Shown: positions 27,667-38,247 of the stretch, in pieces
Numbering within the stretch: the first letter of the stretch is position 1
How the letters are laid out: each line of letters begins with the position of its first letter
NCBI GenBank assembly: GCA_018902385.1
Contig: JABSSW010000044.1
Span: 1 to 64,000 of the forward strand
Direction of reading: 5' to 3'
Source of the DNA: Physcia stellaris
Lineage: Eukaryota > Ascomycota > Lecanoromycetes > Caliciales > Physciaceae
DNA length: 64,000 nt
Notes under the pieces: model-generated
The model's database searches: none
What the model saw: the letters and a program-made list of their open reading frames with translations, nothing else
What the model was told of the DNA's origin: nothing
Translations under genes and position numbers: made by a program

Positions 27667-28060
27667 CATTTGTTTGTGAATAATGATCAATTTTTTTTTT
27701 TTTCAAATTGCATTATCAAAATTCATTATTCATTATTCATGTTTAAAATTTCTTGTAATATTTTATTTTTTTCAATAAAATCTGTAAAAATAAAATTTAT
27801 TTTTATTATTTTTTATCAATAATATTTCAAATCAAATCAAGTTTTTCAAATCAAGTTTCAAATTTAAAAAAAAAATTTGATTTGACGTCAAAACAAAGTT
27901 TCAAATCGAATATGTCGATTTGAATTTGAACTTGACATTAAAATCAAAAATTTGAATTTGACGTCAAAACAAATTTCAAACTTTACATTTCAAACTTGAT
28001 TCGATTTTTTCGAATCAAATTCTTGATTTTTTCAAGTTTTGATTCGACGCGATCAGTCTA

Positions 28061-29060
28061 TTTATCAATTTGAATTATTTGAAACAATGCGAATTTATGA
28101 TGTATTTTATTGTTGACTTTTGCGCAAAAGTTTTTGTGATTTTTCGAAAATCAAATTAACGAATCATTCGATTTCGTTGTAATCAACGAAAATTTCGAAT
28201 AAAAAATGAACGATGTTTTAAAATTTCGATTTTATTACGATCGTTTTCAATATCGCGTCAATTGATCAAATTGATCGCATAATCGAATTTGATATTACGT
28301 CGATAACGATGAATTCGATAATGTTCGTGACGTGATAAATGATTATTATCGAATTCATTTTATCGTCGCAAATTCGAAATCATTCAAAATTATTTTTTTC
28401 ATTTTTCAAATCGATGATCAAAATTCATTTGCGAATCGTCGTCGTTTTCGAAAAAAAATTGTCGTTTTGACATTCATCGAAATTACGTTCGATTAAAATT
28501 TGAAAATTTCAATTGAATTTGAATTCATTTTGATTTCATTCGTTCGTTTCAAAATTTTTTTTTTCAATTTCAAATTTCATTATCATCGTTTCGACGTTGT
28601 TTACAATCAGAATTTACGTCGCATGAAAAATTGAATCGTGTCAAAAACATTTTCAAAAACTGTTGTTCGATTTTATTGAACTGTGAATTGATGCAACATA
28701 TTGAAAAAATCGAAAAATGATGATCGTGAAAATTTCGAATTTTGAATTCGTTCAAAACAATCGACAACGTTTTCGTTTCGAATCAACGACGAATCGTCGA
28801 GACGACGTTCGCGAAAAAAAAATAATGTTACGAACATGTTTGACAAATAAATCAAATAAATGTTTGACAAATAGATTTGACAAATAAATAATTGATATAA
28901 TATAATCGAACAACGAATTATGTTTTAATTTTACGTCGAAATTAACGTGATTTGAAATTTGACGTCGTACATTGTTTGCAATTTCAACATTTTGTATTTA
29001 TTTATTTTTGCAAACTTATTGTTTTCGTCTAGTTAGTCAATAATACGTCTATTCAAACAC
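28061..29060. other. AT-rich stretch with an LTR-like start
   Basis: No gene seen. At 28,826 the sequence TGTTACGAACATGTTT follows a purine-rich run (GCGAAAAAAAAATAA). The same terminus and the same kind of purine run occur at the downstream LTR of the element ending at 33,795. This may be the start of a related solo or truncated LTR with a little of the adjoining internal region (about 28.57-28.83 kb); its other end is not clear. Confidence 0.3.
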
Positions 29061-30719
29061 GATTTATGATATTGAAAATCGAAATCATCGAATTCAAAAC
29101 ATTCGATCAAATATATCGAATCGATGAAATATTGAACGTCAAACAGAAATTCATCGATAAAATACGCAATTAATCAATTTTTCAAAACGTTATCGCAATA
29201 CGAAATTTTCTAAAAACAATACAATTTACGAAACGTTGAATACGAAATTTCGATGAATTTCAAAAATCATTTCAACGTTTTTGCGACAATAAGATCGAAT
29301 GACGATGATCAAAATCAAAAAATTTGTCGTTTCAAATATTGAAACAATTGTGTTTTAACGTAATGAACATGTTCGATTATGATTTTTCGTTGTTTTGCGA
29401 AACATACACAAACGCATCGACATATGATGAAAATATTTACATTCGTCAATTGCAAAAAGATGAAATGAAATTTATTTTTTATGATTGCATTGCATTCAAT
29501 ATCACGCAACGCAATTACGATACGTACAAACGAAAATTGTATATCATAATTCATTTCATCAAAAATACGAACACATTTTTGACTTTTTGAAACGCAATAC
29601 GATATACACGAATCATAAATTTTTGATGAGTTTCATCAACGTTCAAAAACACGAAAATATATATGTTCGTTGAACAAACAAATTTCGAAATCATAATATT
29701 CAAATCAAATATATCGAAAATAAGAAAAATCAAATGATCGACGATTTTTCACGTGTAATTTTCAACGATAAAGACTTCGAATCGAATCAATTGATCAAAA
29801 ATCTGTACAAGAAAATCAAAAATCACAAAAACGACATTCAATGATTCTGAAAAATCGACAAAGAAAATATCGTGATATTTTGAAGCAATTATCGATCGAA
29901 AATGAAAAGCGAAAAATCGAAAAATATGATGAAAAATTCATAATCAAAATCGAATAAACGTCTTTTTATGTGAAAAAACAAAATTTTGAAATTTGTTTTA
30001 TCGAATCAAATCATGATGATTGTTCTCGTTTTCAAACAATTGTACGAACATTTCAATTGAGCGAAATAATCGATGTTCGATCAGATTACATTCAAAAAAA
30101 ATGATATTCAAATATTTACGACTATTACGCAAAACAGAAAACTTCAACAAATGCGAACAAGATCGCAATGATTGCATTCAAACGTAAAATAAATAAATAT
30201 CGATGAGACGAGATTTTCGAACGATTATTGCATCAGAACAACGACAAATGAAATATTTGCATTATGAAGAAAAAAATGACATTTTTGTTGCAAAAATCAC
30301 ATGACGAAATCGATTATTTCTCGTCAAATATCATATTCAATCGAATCAAAAATCAAATTTTTTGATTTTTCATGATTTCGAATATCAAATCATACATACA
30401 AGAATGTTTATTTTGCGCAAAATGAATCATCGTTGATCGACACGTATTTTTGTCATTTATTCAAATTTATCAATTTTACGATTTTTTCGATATCGATTTC
30501 ATGAATTGATTCACGTTTTCGAAACATGAATTCAAGAATATTTGCAACATAATAAATTATTTTTCGAACGATTTATTTTCATATTCAACAATGAATACGA
30601 AAATCTCAGACGTGAAACAGTCATTCGAATATCATAAATTCAGTAATTATTTTTTGTTCGTCGCAATGTATTGAAACGCAAATATCGCATTCAAATCGAA
30701 CGAAATGCAAAAAATGTTT

Positions 30720-30895
30720 TGTTACGAGCGTGTCTCGAAAACATTGCTGATCGCAAAACTGAAAAAAACACGTAATTAGAATCTTGATATTCGCAAACTT
30801 TACATCAGACATTTCGATTTTCATTTGTACATTTTTTCTTTTTAATTTTAGAATTTTCGTTTAATGAATATCGACTATCATGCACGGCTGTAACA
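30720..30895 (+). repeat. Upstream LTR of the zinc-finger element
   Basis: 176 bp, TGTTACGA...CTGTAACA. About a dozen transitions and small length changes separate it from the downstream copy. Confidence 0.85.
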
Positions 30896-31109
30896 TTATT
30901 CTAAAATTCCACTCCTATTCAATGAGGGGCGTGTACTTGTTGTATACGTTTTTTTAATCATCAATGATCGTCAGAAAGACAACACGAATTGAATAGCACA
31001 TCAATAACATTTTATCGAATCAATTAATCAAGATTCAAATATTTGATTTATCAATTGCAAAATCAATTGTTCATCAGTACGATTTTATTCAGCAGATCGT
31101 ACAATTTCA

Positions 31110-31445
31110 ATGATCGTTTTTTTATCATTTGCTCGACATATTTATTTCTTCGATAATTGCACGAGTCAAAACATTTATCTATTTACTCGACAATTTTTTC
31201 AACGATTGCACGAGTATTTTACTCATTACAGTTCGAGAACGATTTTGAAATACACGCGTTTACAAATCAAACAATCGCGTTCTTTTCGCTTTCGTTTGAA
31301 ACGATTTTTGATTGTTTCGTTCGCATTTCATTCATCTTATTTGCTCGACAATTTCTTTCAGAATTTGCACGAGCATCTCCATTACAGCTCGAGATATTTG
31401 ACGAAAACATACGCGTTTGCACGTCAAATCGACGCGTTTTTTTCT
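31110..31445 (+). repeat. Imperfect internal duplication in the zinc-finger element
   Basis: A segment running CTCGACAATTT...TTGCACGAG...TTACAG.TCGAGA occurs at about 31,185 and again at about 31,345. Both copies read in an open plus-strand frame (RQF/DNF...LHE...HYSSR), so this looks like a duplicated protein module upstream of the fingers. Confidence 0.5.
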
Positions 31446-33624
31446 TTTTCGTTCAGAAAATTTCAATTTCAATTCGCTCGTCATGAAACTTTTTATTTTC
31501 GCGATTTTTACAGATGATACGATTTCGATTTCTTTTTCGTTGAAATCGTTATTCACATACGAAAAACGATTAGCGAGTTTGTTAATCATTCGATTTTATT
31601 TCAGCGCAACACGTCGTTTTTATTTCAAAACAATCATGATCGTCGTTGATTTTTCAAAAAAAAACAATTCAACAAATTCGAATGTTATGAAATGTTTGAT
31701 TTGTTTTTTGAAATTATACACGAGATATTACACTTTCAAATCGTTGAAAAAACATTTTCGAAACGTATCACATTGTTCGTTCGCTCAACAATTTCAGCAA
31801 AAAATCGAATCGAAAAAAATCGCTGAGTCGAAAAATATTGTTGAAAAGTCGAAAATCGAATTTTTTTTTGTTTTCGTTTTTTTCGTCAAATTTCTGAGCA
31901 CATACGAGAACAAATTAACGAGTTTAAACAAATGACGTAACGTTGATTCAAAGAATGTTTTAATCGTCGTCGAATTCAATGACACTGATATTTGTTACAA
32001 GACACAATGTGTTCATTGCTCGATAGAAATATTCGACGTTGATCGCGAAAAAAAATCGCTAAAATATCATTTTCGACAATCATTTGAATGCTCGTTCGTT
32101 TTACAATTCGAAACGACAAAATTCGAAATTTCAAAAACTATAATCGATGCTTCGAAATTCACTTTTGTTGTTGCAAATATCGATTTTTTCGATTTCATTT
32201 TTCTGTGCGATATTCAGAAATTTGATTTACATCACGAAACGATAAGTTTTTGTCGACATTTGCAGAATATTCGAATCAATTATCGCGAAGTCGATTTGAT
32301 TCAATTGTTTCACATTTGTTTTCGTGATTTTGCATTGATTTGATATAAACAACAACGCGAAAACGAAAACGAAATCGTCAAGAAAAATTTAAGCGAGTGA
32401 TTAGAAATTTTGATCAATGCATTTTCATCGAAATCTTTTGCGAAATTTTCGATTCAGATTTTTGTTTCGTTTGTTTTTTTTTCATCGCAATATCATTCGT
32501 GTTTGAATTGTTTCGCGTTCTTTTCGTTATTGACTCGGTTATTGCAACATAATCAATCAGAAATCGTTTGCAAAAAGATCGTTTGCAAGCACTGCGAAAG
32601 AGTTTTTGATTCAAAGAATAAATTTCACGAGCACATCCGTCAACATCATGCAACGAAAAAGATGAATAAATTCGTTTCGAGACGAAACTTCAATAAAAAA
32701 AAATAAAATTTCATCAACAATTTCAACAATTTCAACAACAATTTCATCAAAAACAACAACAAATTTTTCGATATCTAAATCAATCACATTCTCAGAACGA
32801 TCGAGAAATTCATCTATTTCGTTCGTCATTTTTGCAACAATTGCATCATTTATTTTTTCATCTATTTCGCTCGAAGCATTTACAACAATGTTTCGAAAAT
32901 CAATCATTACACGAATGCGTTCGCGTTTTTCATTATTTACATTTAAACGCATACTAAAGCGTGTGAAGATTGCATCAACAACGTATTCGTTTATTTTTTC
33001 AGCAACATTTACATCAAGATTTCGAAAATCGATTTCGAAATTTCATTTTACAATTCATGATTTTCATCGCATGTTTGTTAAAAAGTTCAAATCATTTGAT
33101 TTGCAACAACATCAAAATCGTCGATTTTTTTCGCAAAAATTTGACGTTCGTTCATTTATTACTTATCAATTTCACATTATCGTTTATTTTTTGTTTGCAA
33201 TCAATCAAAAGACATCGATTAATCAAAATTTGAAAAACTCGAATTCGAAAAATTTTCAGCAACATACGTTCGCGAAATCGATATCGTTTTGTCGTTTTGT
33301 TTCGACTTTGTCAAAAAAATCGATCTTTTCGTTATACAAAAAGTCAAACATTTTTTACATTTCGTTGCAATCAAGATTTTCATTTTTGCAATCAAGATTT
33401 TCATCAAAATTTTCATTTTGATTTTTTTTTACATTTTCGTCGTTTTTTCGATTTTCGTTTTCAGATTTTCACGTTTGTTGCATTTGTTTCGATCGTTTCA
33501 ATTTTCGCAATGATTTGTTCGAATATCGACGTCTCGATCAACGATATTTCTTGAATCGTCGATCGATTGAAAAGATATGAAAGAAATAGTCATTTCGAGA
33601 CGAAATTTGCAGAGAAAAAAATAG

Positions 33625-33795
33625 TGTTACGAACGTGTTTCGAAAACATCGTCGCAAAACTGAAAAAACACGTGATTAGAATTTTGACACTCGCAAATTT
33701 TACATCAGACATTTCGATTTTCATCTGTACATCTTTTCTTTCTAGTTTTAGAATTTTCGTTTAATGAATATCGACTATCATGCACGACTGTAACA
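33625..33795 (+). repeat. Downstream LTR of the zinc-finger element
   Basis: 171 bp, preceded by a polypurine tract and followed by the TGTTT target duplication. The pair pins the ends of the element exactly. Confidence 0.85.
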
Positions 33796-34450
33796 TGTTT
33801 GACGAATTAGAAATCATTTGTATCATCGTTTTCAATCAATCGCATAAATCATTGAAAATGATAAAACGAAATAATAAAACACTTCGAACGATGATGAACA
33901 AAAGAACATTTTCAAATGAAAATTTTATCGATATTTTGAAAAAAATTGCATCAACATGCAACGAACGTTATGTGAAACATTTGAATTACATTTCGAATCA
34001 AATATTACATGATATCGAATTTCGTGATTCAACGATTGTACGATCAATCAAAACGACAATGTTATTTGATAAAATAATTCTTTTTATTGTCGAAAAAATG
34101 TTATCGTATGTATGAAATCACATGATTAAACGAAAACAAATACATCAAAACGTAATTCAACGCACGCGAAAATCAAAACAACGAATGAAAATTCGTTACG
34201 ATAAAAAGTCAACGTCAAGATGTTTACTTTTGATCAATACGTTTTTTATTGAATATCAATTCAATTTTCGCTAAAAATATTTTTCGTTGACGAAAATCAT
34301 TTGTCATTGCAAATAAAACGAACGAACACAATTTCAATTACAAATTTTTGAAAATGAACGACAATAAAACATCAAATCAATTTCATGACGATCATTTACG
34401 ATTTTTTTGCACGCGAAAAATATTTACGATCATTCAACGAACAAAATTTT

Positions 34451-35095
34451 TCGATGTTTCGAAATTTTCGACGAATCAAAAAGAAAATTATGCGAACGAT
34501 AAATCAAAAACAACAAATCAATAAATCGTTCGAACAATGAATTCAATACAATTCGAATTCGATTAATCATCGTTAACGAAATCGATCAAAATTTCATACA
34601 AATCAGAATTACGTCATCGATATTTTGCAAAATTTAAAAACGTTCGAAATCGAAAATTTCGAAACAAAATACGATTTCGACATTTCGAATTTGCGAATCA
34701 AACATATGCATGTGAAAATCAATTGACAATATTCAGTTTTTATTTTTTTGTTTTCAGAATTTTTTCATTCATTCACTAATAGATTTTTTGTTTGTTCAGT
34801 CAAAATTCAATTCATTTGATTCAAGATTTGATGTCAAAACTATTAAAAATATGAATTTGTTATTTGCATGTTTCTAAAAACGATTCGAAAATGATGTTGA
34901 AAACAACATCTTGTTATGCGAAAAAGTTGTTAAAAAAAGAAACGAGAAAATTGATAATTGATCGATAAACGAAACGTTACGTGACGCATTTTAATTGTTT
35001 AACAATAATATTACTAAAAAATCGCTCGTAACACATCTGCAAATAAAGCATAACAAACATTCTCAGAATCATTCGATCAGATTCACGTTACACTT
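34451..35095. other. Tail of the AT-rich block
   Basis: No gene seen. GTAACA at 35,028-35,033 could be the end of an LTR of the outer Ty3/gypsy fossil, but I could not place its start. Base composition changes sharply to ordinary mixed sequence at about 35,095. Confidence 0.4.
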
Positions 35096-35266
35096 CTTAC
35101 TAGTGACCTATTCTGCAGCCCCTACGTATTGCTAGGAATTCCATTTTCTCGGAAGATAGGCCCGAATCCGCCGAGGCGCCGGAACGCCACGGATATACGG
35201 CCCGAGACAGCCAGGGTCCAAGGGGCACATCTCCATCCCCACACTTTGCGCAACACGCACATTTCA

Positions 35267-35957
35267 ATGTCCACCACCCTACCCTCCATTGCCTTCCCTG
35301 GACTTGCCCTAGGACCTACTTCAAAGTACACGCCCGGTCCTGGAACGCATATTCAAGCTGCCCAGATCTGTGCCTCCTTGTCTGGTGCGCCTTCACTCGA
35401 CAGCAGCACGAAGCCCCCCACCATCTCCATCCCACGTTTATTACCGCCGTCGACCAGCTCGAATGTACCCTCAAGCAATGTCTCCAATAGAAATACTCTG
35501 CCTAGGGTAGGCAGCATCGTACTAGGGAAAGTCACGAGGTGCATGATCAGACAAGTCAATGTTGCCATATTAGTTGTCGACGACCAGGTTTGCGCCGATG
35601 AATGGTCCGGAGTCGTCAGACGGGAGGACGTGAGGGCGACAGAGAAAGAGAAGGTCGTCATCGGTGAAGGCTTTAGAGTAGGTGACCTCATTCGAGGTGA
35701 GGTGGTAAGTCAGGCTCTTGGATTTCTTTTGCCTGATTTGTAGGAGCTCTTTTAGGGCAAAGGGAAGAAACTGATTGCAGGCATAGATAAGTCTTGGCGA
35801 TCAAACGAACTACTATCTCACCACTGCTCGCAATGAGCTAGGCGTGATCATGGCCAAGAGTGAGGCGGGTAACACCATGTACCCCATCAGCTGGAAGGAG
35901 TTCAAGGATCCAATGACAGGAGAAACAGAAAGCAGAAAAGTGGCGAAGCCCTTCTGA
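35267..35957 (+). CDS. Exosome complex component CSL4
   Basis: RNA-binding cap subunit of the nuclear/cytoplasmic RNA exosome, which channels RNA to the Rrp44/Rrp6 nucleases. Exons 35,267-35,704 and 35,787-35,957 (GTAAGT donor, CATAG acceptor) give 202 residues, close to the short animal/fungal form. The N-terminal domain has the family pattern ([20 protein letters not shown]), and the S1 fold begins at [10 protein letters not shown] (about residues 88-155) and continues across the intron as [19 protein letters not shown]. The C-terminal [16 protein letters not shown] is the conserved tail. I start at 35,267 because it matches the family N-terminus; the frame is open further up to about 35,129, but that part looks like leader. 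The start is only ~170 bp from the AT-rich block. Confidence 0.92.
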
Positions 35958-36712
35958 TGCGACGAGGGCCGAAGGGCTGCTTAGTTTGTCACTGCACAGC
36001 ATACTGGCTGCCTCTTTCATCCAGCGATCGGTGCATTCAGGTCAGCAAGACGGCCAGGGTTTCGATTAAATTCGTAATTTGGATGTCGAAAGCCCGGCCC
36101 TCAATGCTATTTGGAAACTCAATCGTATGGATAGAGGTCAAACGGCATGTCCGAAAATGCAGATTGTCTGGCGAATCAGACTCATGTTCAGGGAGCTGGC
36201 CCGAGCCCAACTTTCACATGGCTGCATATCGCTTCACGGCCTCCCTGTGTCTCCTGAACCACGCTCCTGATATCAAGAGTATCGAGAGTTGCAAAGAGAG
36301 GCTTCGCGAGGATTTCGCACGGAATTTCCTCTGTTCTCGAATAGGAAACCATCAGGCTTGTCAAGCGGTTCAGAAATTATGGCCACACTGCGCTCCCTTC
36401 ATTCGAGTTCTTCGCCTTCCTCTTCAAACTACCTTCTCATAAAGGTTTCTACCCTCCTTTCACTATTTACTGTCAGAACATACCATGTCCGACAGGTTTA
36501 TTTTGACGGAGGGAGATTGACACCATCGCTTGATAAATAATAAATGACCAAATGCATGGATACTGTGGCCTGTTCGGTGCCCAGCATCGGCCATAGCGGT
36601 GGGATATCCTTTCGATAATACAGTTCACTAAATACCTTCAAATGCTCTCAAACTTCACTCGACGTCATCCAATGCTTCAGTGCACACGTCGCGACAGCAT
36701 CAAATTACGCGC
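35958..36712. other. Intergenic, between convergent CSL4 and mL38
   Basis: No supportable gene. An open stretch at 35,957-36,442 starts just after the CSL4 stop and lacks a convincing domain or composition. Confidence 0.6.
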
Positions 36713-38087
36713 CTACGTCTTCCTATACCCCCTATATCTCGCCCCATCCTTCTTCTTAAACGGCAATTTCTCAGGCTTCTTCCTCATAAACTCGACATTT
36801 GCCCCCTCGATCCCAGCCTTCTCCATCACTCCCGCCGTGCCCTCATCCCATATACTCCTGAACAGTGCCACTCCCACAGGCTGCAGCTTGAAACGATCTG
36901 TGAAAGCCCGGAGACTGAATCCATCCCTTTTCGACTTCATCACTTTGCCGTGATCCAGCGGCTGGCCGTCGCGATGCTGCAGCACAAACACCGACAGTCG
37001 ATGATACGGCGAGCCTTTCTGCGCGTAGGGCGGAAGCCAGGGTAGCACAAGCTGGGAATCCCCTTCTTTGAATTTCGCGAGCGGCAAGGAAGTCGCCGTG
37101 GGTGCGACGGGGATGTTGATAGCAAGGAAATGACATCGGGAGTCGAAGCCATCGGTTTCCTGGTTCGGGACATCTGCATCCACAACCACGACACTGACGA
37201 GCCTGGGTCCTCTGTCGAAGACTTGGACACTCAACCGCACTGGTTCGGCGCTCATGCGCGAGTCCACGAAGGCGCCGGGCTGGATGTTGTGTCTTCCGAA
37301 GGCGAGGGTGACTTCGGCGACGGGGTCGATGTGGGGCAGGAGGTCGGGGACGACGTGCATCTGGGTGATGCGTTGCATTTGGACTTTGCGGCGGTATTGG
37401 CGCCATTGTTTGTCGGCGAGATGGCGATAGATGGGGCGTTTCATGTCTCCTGTTAGAGAGCTATCGTTAGCTTTCATAATCCTCTTGAATTCCCCCTGAT
37501 CAAACCAAGAAGACTTGCAGAACAAAGTGAAAAGACGAAAACATACCCATCCCATCCTCAAATCTCTTCTTAACAAGCGGATCATTGATATCCGCCAGGA
37601 TCTTCAGCTCCTCGAGGTACTTTTGCATCGCGACCAGCTTCCCCTTCTTGCTCGCCTCCCCTCCAAGCTTCTCAATCGGCGTCTCCTGCACTTTCTTGAT
37701 CCTCTTCCTCTCCTCTTCGATCTGCACCAGCTTTTTCTCGCGGTCTGCAGCAAGGATCTTGCGCGCTTCCTGGAAACATTGGTACGGCAGTTGCTCGAAG
37801 GGGATGTTGGAGGTGCTTTGGAGGGCGGCGCGGCGGCGGCGAGAACCAATGGGGGTGCGACCGGTAGCGGCGAGGAGGTGTTCTTCTTTGCGGGTAGTTA
37901 TGAGGTAAGGAATTAGTTTTGAAGGGTCAGGGGGAGGTGGAGGTGACGAGCTGGACGTGGTCTCGAGAGAGGCTTCATCGTGTCGGGATACTGTGGTGGA
38001 GAAGGAGAGTGAGAGGAATTGGCTCTGATTCCGTGGATTTCTTAGACATCGAGCTGCTGGACGAATAATATAGATTGGTAGTGCCAT
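36713..38087 (-). CDS. Mitochondrial large-subunit ribosomal protein mL38 (PEBP fold)
   Basis: Mitochondrion-specific protein of the large mitoribosomal subunit (yeast MRPL35 family). Exons 37,547-38,087 and 36,713-37,449, joined by a 97-nt intron (GTATGT...CTAACAG), give 425 residues. The N-terminus MALPIYIIRPAARCLRNPRN is a typical basic import presequence ending near residue 30-35. A charged helical region follows (ADREKKLVQIEEERKRIKKV). The second exon carries the phosphatidylethanolamine-binding-protein fold, with the strand pattern RGPRLVSVVVVDADVPN and ...SPYHRLSVFVLQHRDGQ (about residues 260-345). The frame is open 54 codons upstream, but the ATG at 38,087 gives the import signal. It is divergent from uL4m, with only 160 bp between start codons. 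Confidence 0.9.
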
Positions 38088-38247
38088 GGTCGTGGAAAAA
38101 TCTAGCTTTTCAGACGAGAAGACATTCACGGACTCGAAGTCCCGTCGAACGTCGATTGAAGATCTCCGAAAAAGCTTGGCGCGAATCTCCATCTGAATGT
38201 TCGGCGACCATTCCTTCTCCTTCTCCATCAGAACCAACGCACAAACC
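38088..38247. promoter_or_regulatory. Shared bidirectional promoter of two mitoribosomal genes
   Basis: 160 bp between the start codons of mL38 (-) and uL4m (+). Both products are built into the same large mitoribosomal subunit, so co-expression from this gap is likely. I did not identify a specific factor site. Confidence 0.6.

Larger units (their letters stand above)
9887..28058. repeat. 18.2-kb inverted repeat (unrecognised large element)
   Basis: The left end reads AACTGATCGCG.CG and the right end, reverse-complemented, GACTGATCGCG.CG; both are flanked by TA on the outer side (9,885-9,886 and 28,059-28,060). Homology between arms is continuous from 9,887 to about 15.55 kb and from about 22.43 to 28,058. 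Paired landmarks sum to 37,933-37,997 along the whole arm (10,884 with 27,049; 12,317 with 25,675; 13,375 with 24,618; 15,154 with 22,839), so the arms are collinear with small indels. The middle (~15.55-22.43 kb) does not pair. A foldback-type transposon, a palindromic duplication of a tandem array, or a large TA-inserting DNA element are all possible. No transposase is recognisable. Confidence 0.85.
30720..33795 (+). mobile_element. 3.08-kb LTR element with C2H2 zinc-finger remnants
   Basis: Two direct LTRs (30,720-30,895 and 33,625-33,795) begin TGTTACGA and end CTGTAACA, typical of fungal gypsy-type LTRs. The 5-bp target duplication TGTTT lies at 30,715-30,719 and 33,796-33,800. A purine-rich tract (GCAGAGAAAAAAATAG) abuts the downstream LTR. 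The internal region has no visible reverse transcriptase or integrase, but shows several C2H2-like fingers on the plus strand, the clearest at about 32,584-32,649 (CKHCERVF...HEHIRQHH) and others near 31,687-31,775 and 32,011-32,085. It therefore looks like a non-autonomous LTR element with its own cargo. It is broken. It sits inside the integrase of the Ty3/gypsy fossil and so is younger. Confidence 0.85.
29060..34450 (+). mobile_element. Ty3/gypsy retrotransposon fossil, split by a later insertion
   Basis: Plus-strand pol remnants in the order expected for Ty3/gypsy: end of the RT/connection region (~29.06-29.38 kb), RNase H (~29.38-29.75 kb, recognisable by TQRNY.TYKR and Y-T-x-H-K near 29.5-29.7 kb), integrase core (~29.8-30.7 kb, D-F then NYFS), and, beyond a 3.08-kb insertion, the rest of integrase and a post-integrase segment ending in an FHDDHLR-type motif near 34.4 kb. 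The upstream gag/RT part and a clear LTR pair were not found in the window. It is heavily broken, with many lesions. The CpY depletion is partial here, so it is younger than the 1-28 kb block or less exposed to the mutator. Confidence 0.7.

Noticed and set aside
1-28060. Classical CpA-type RIP as the cause of the AT richness
   Set aside because: CpA stays common (14 of 29 and 9 of 24 C in the samples counted) while CpT and CpC are gone, which is the opposite of the Neurospora preference.
1-35095. Centromere or telomere
   Set aside because: No telomeric TTAGGG-type array is present, and AT richness with transposons alone does not establish a centromere.
35957-36442. 161-codon ORF after CSL4
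   Set aside because: No domain, odd composition, begins at the CSL4 stop, and has no splice or homology support.
36843-37406. 187-codon Arg/Pro-rich minus-strand ORF
   Set aside because: Overlaps mL38 in another frame; the GC-skewed composition marks it as a shadow.
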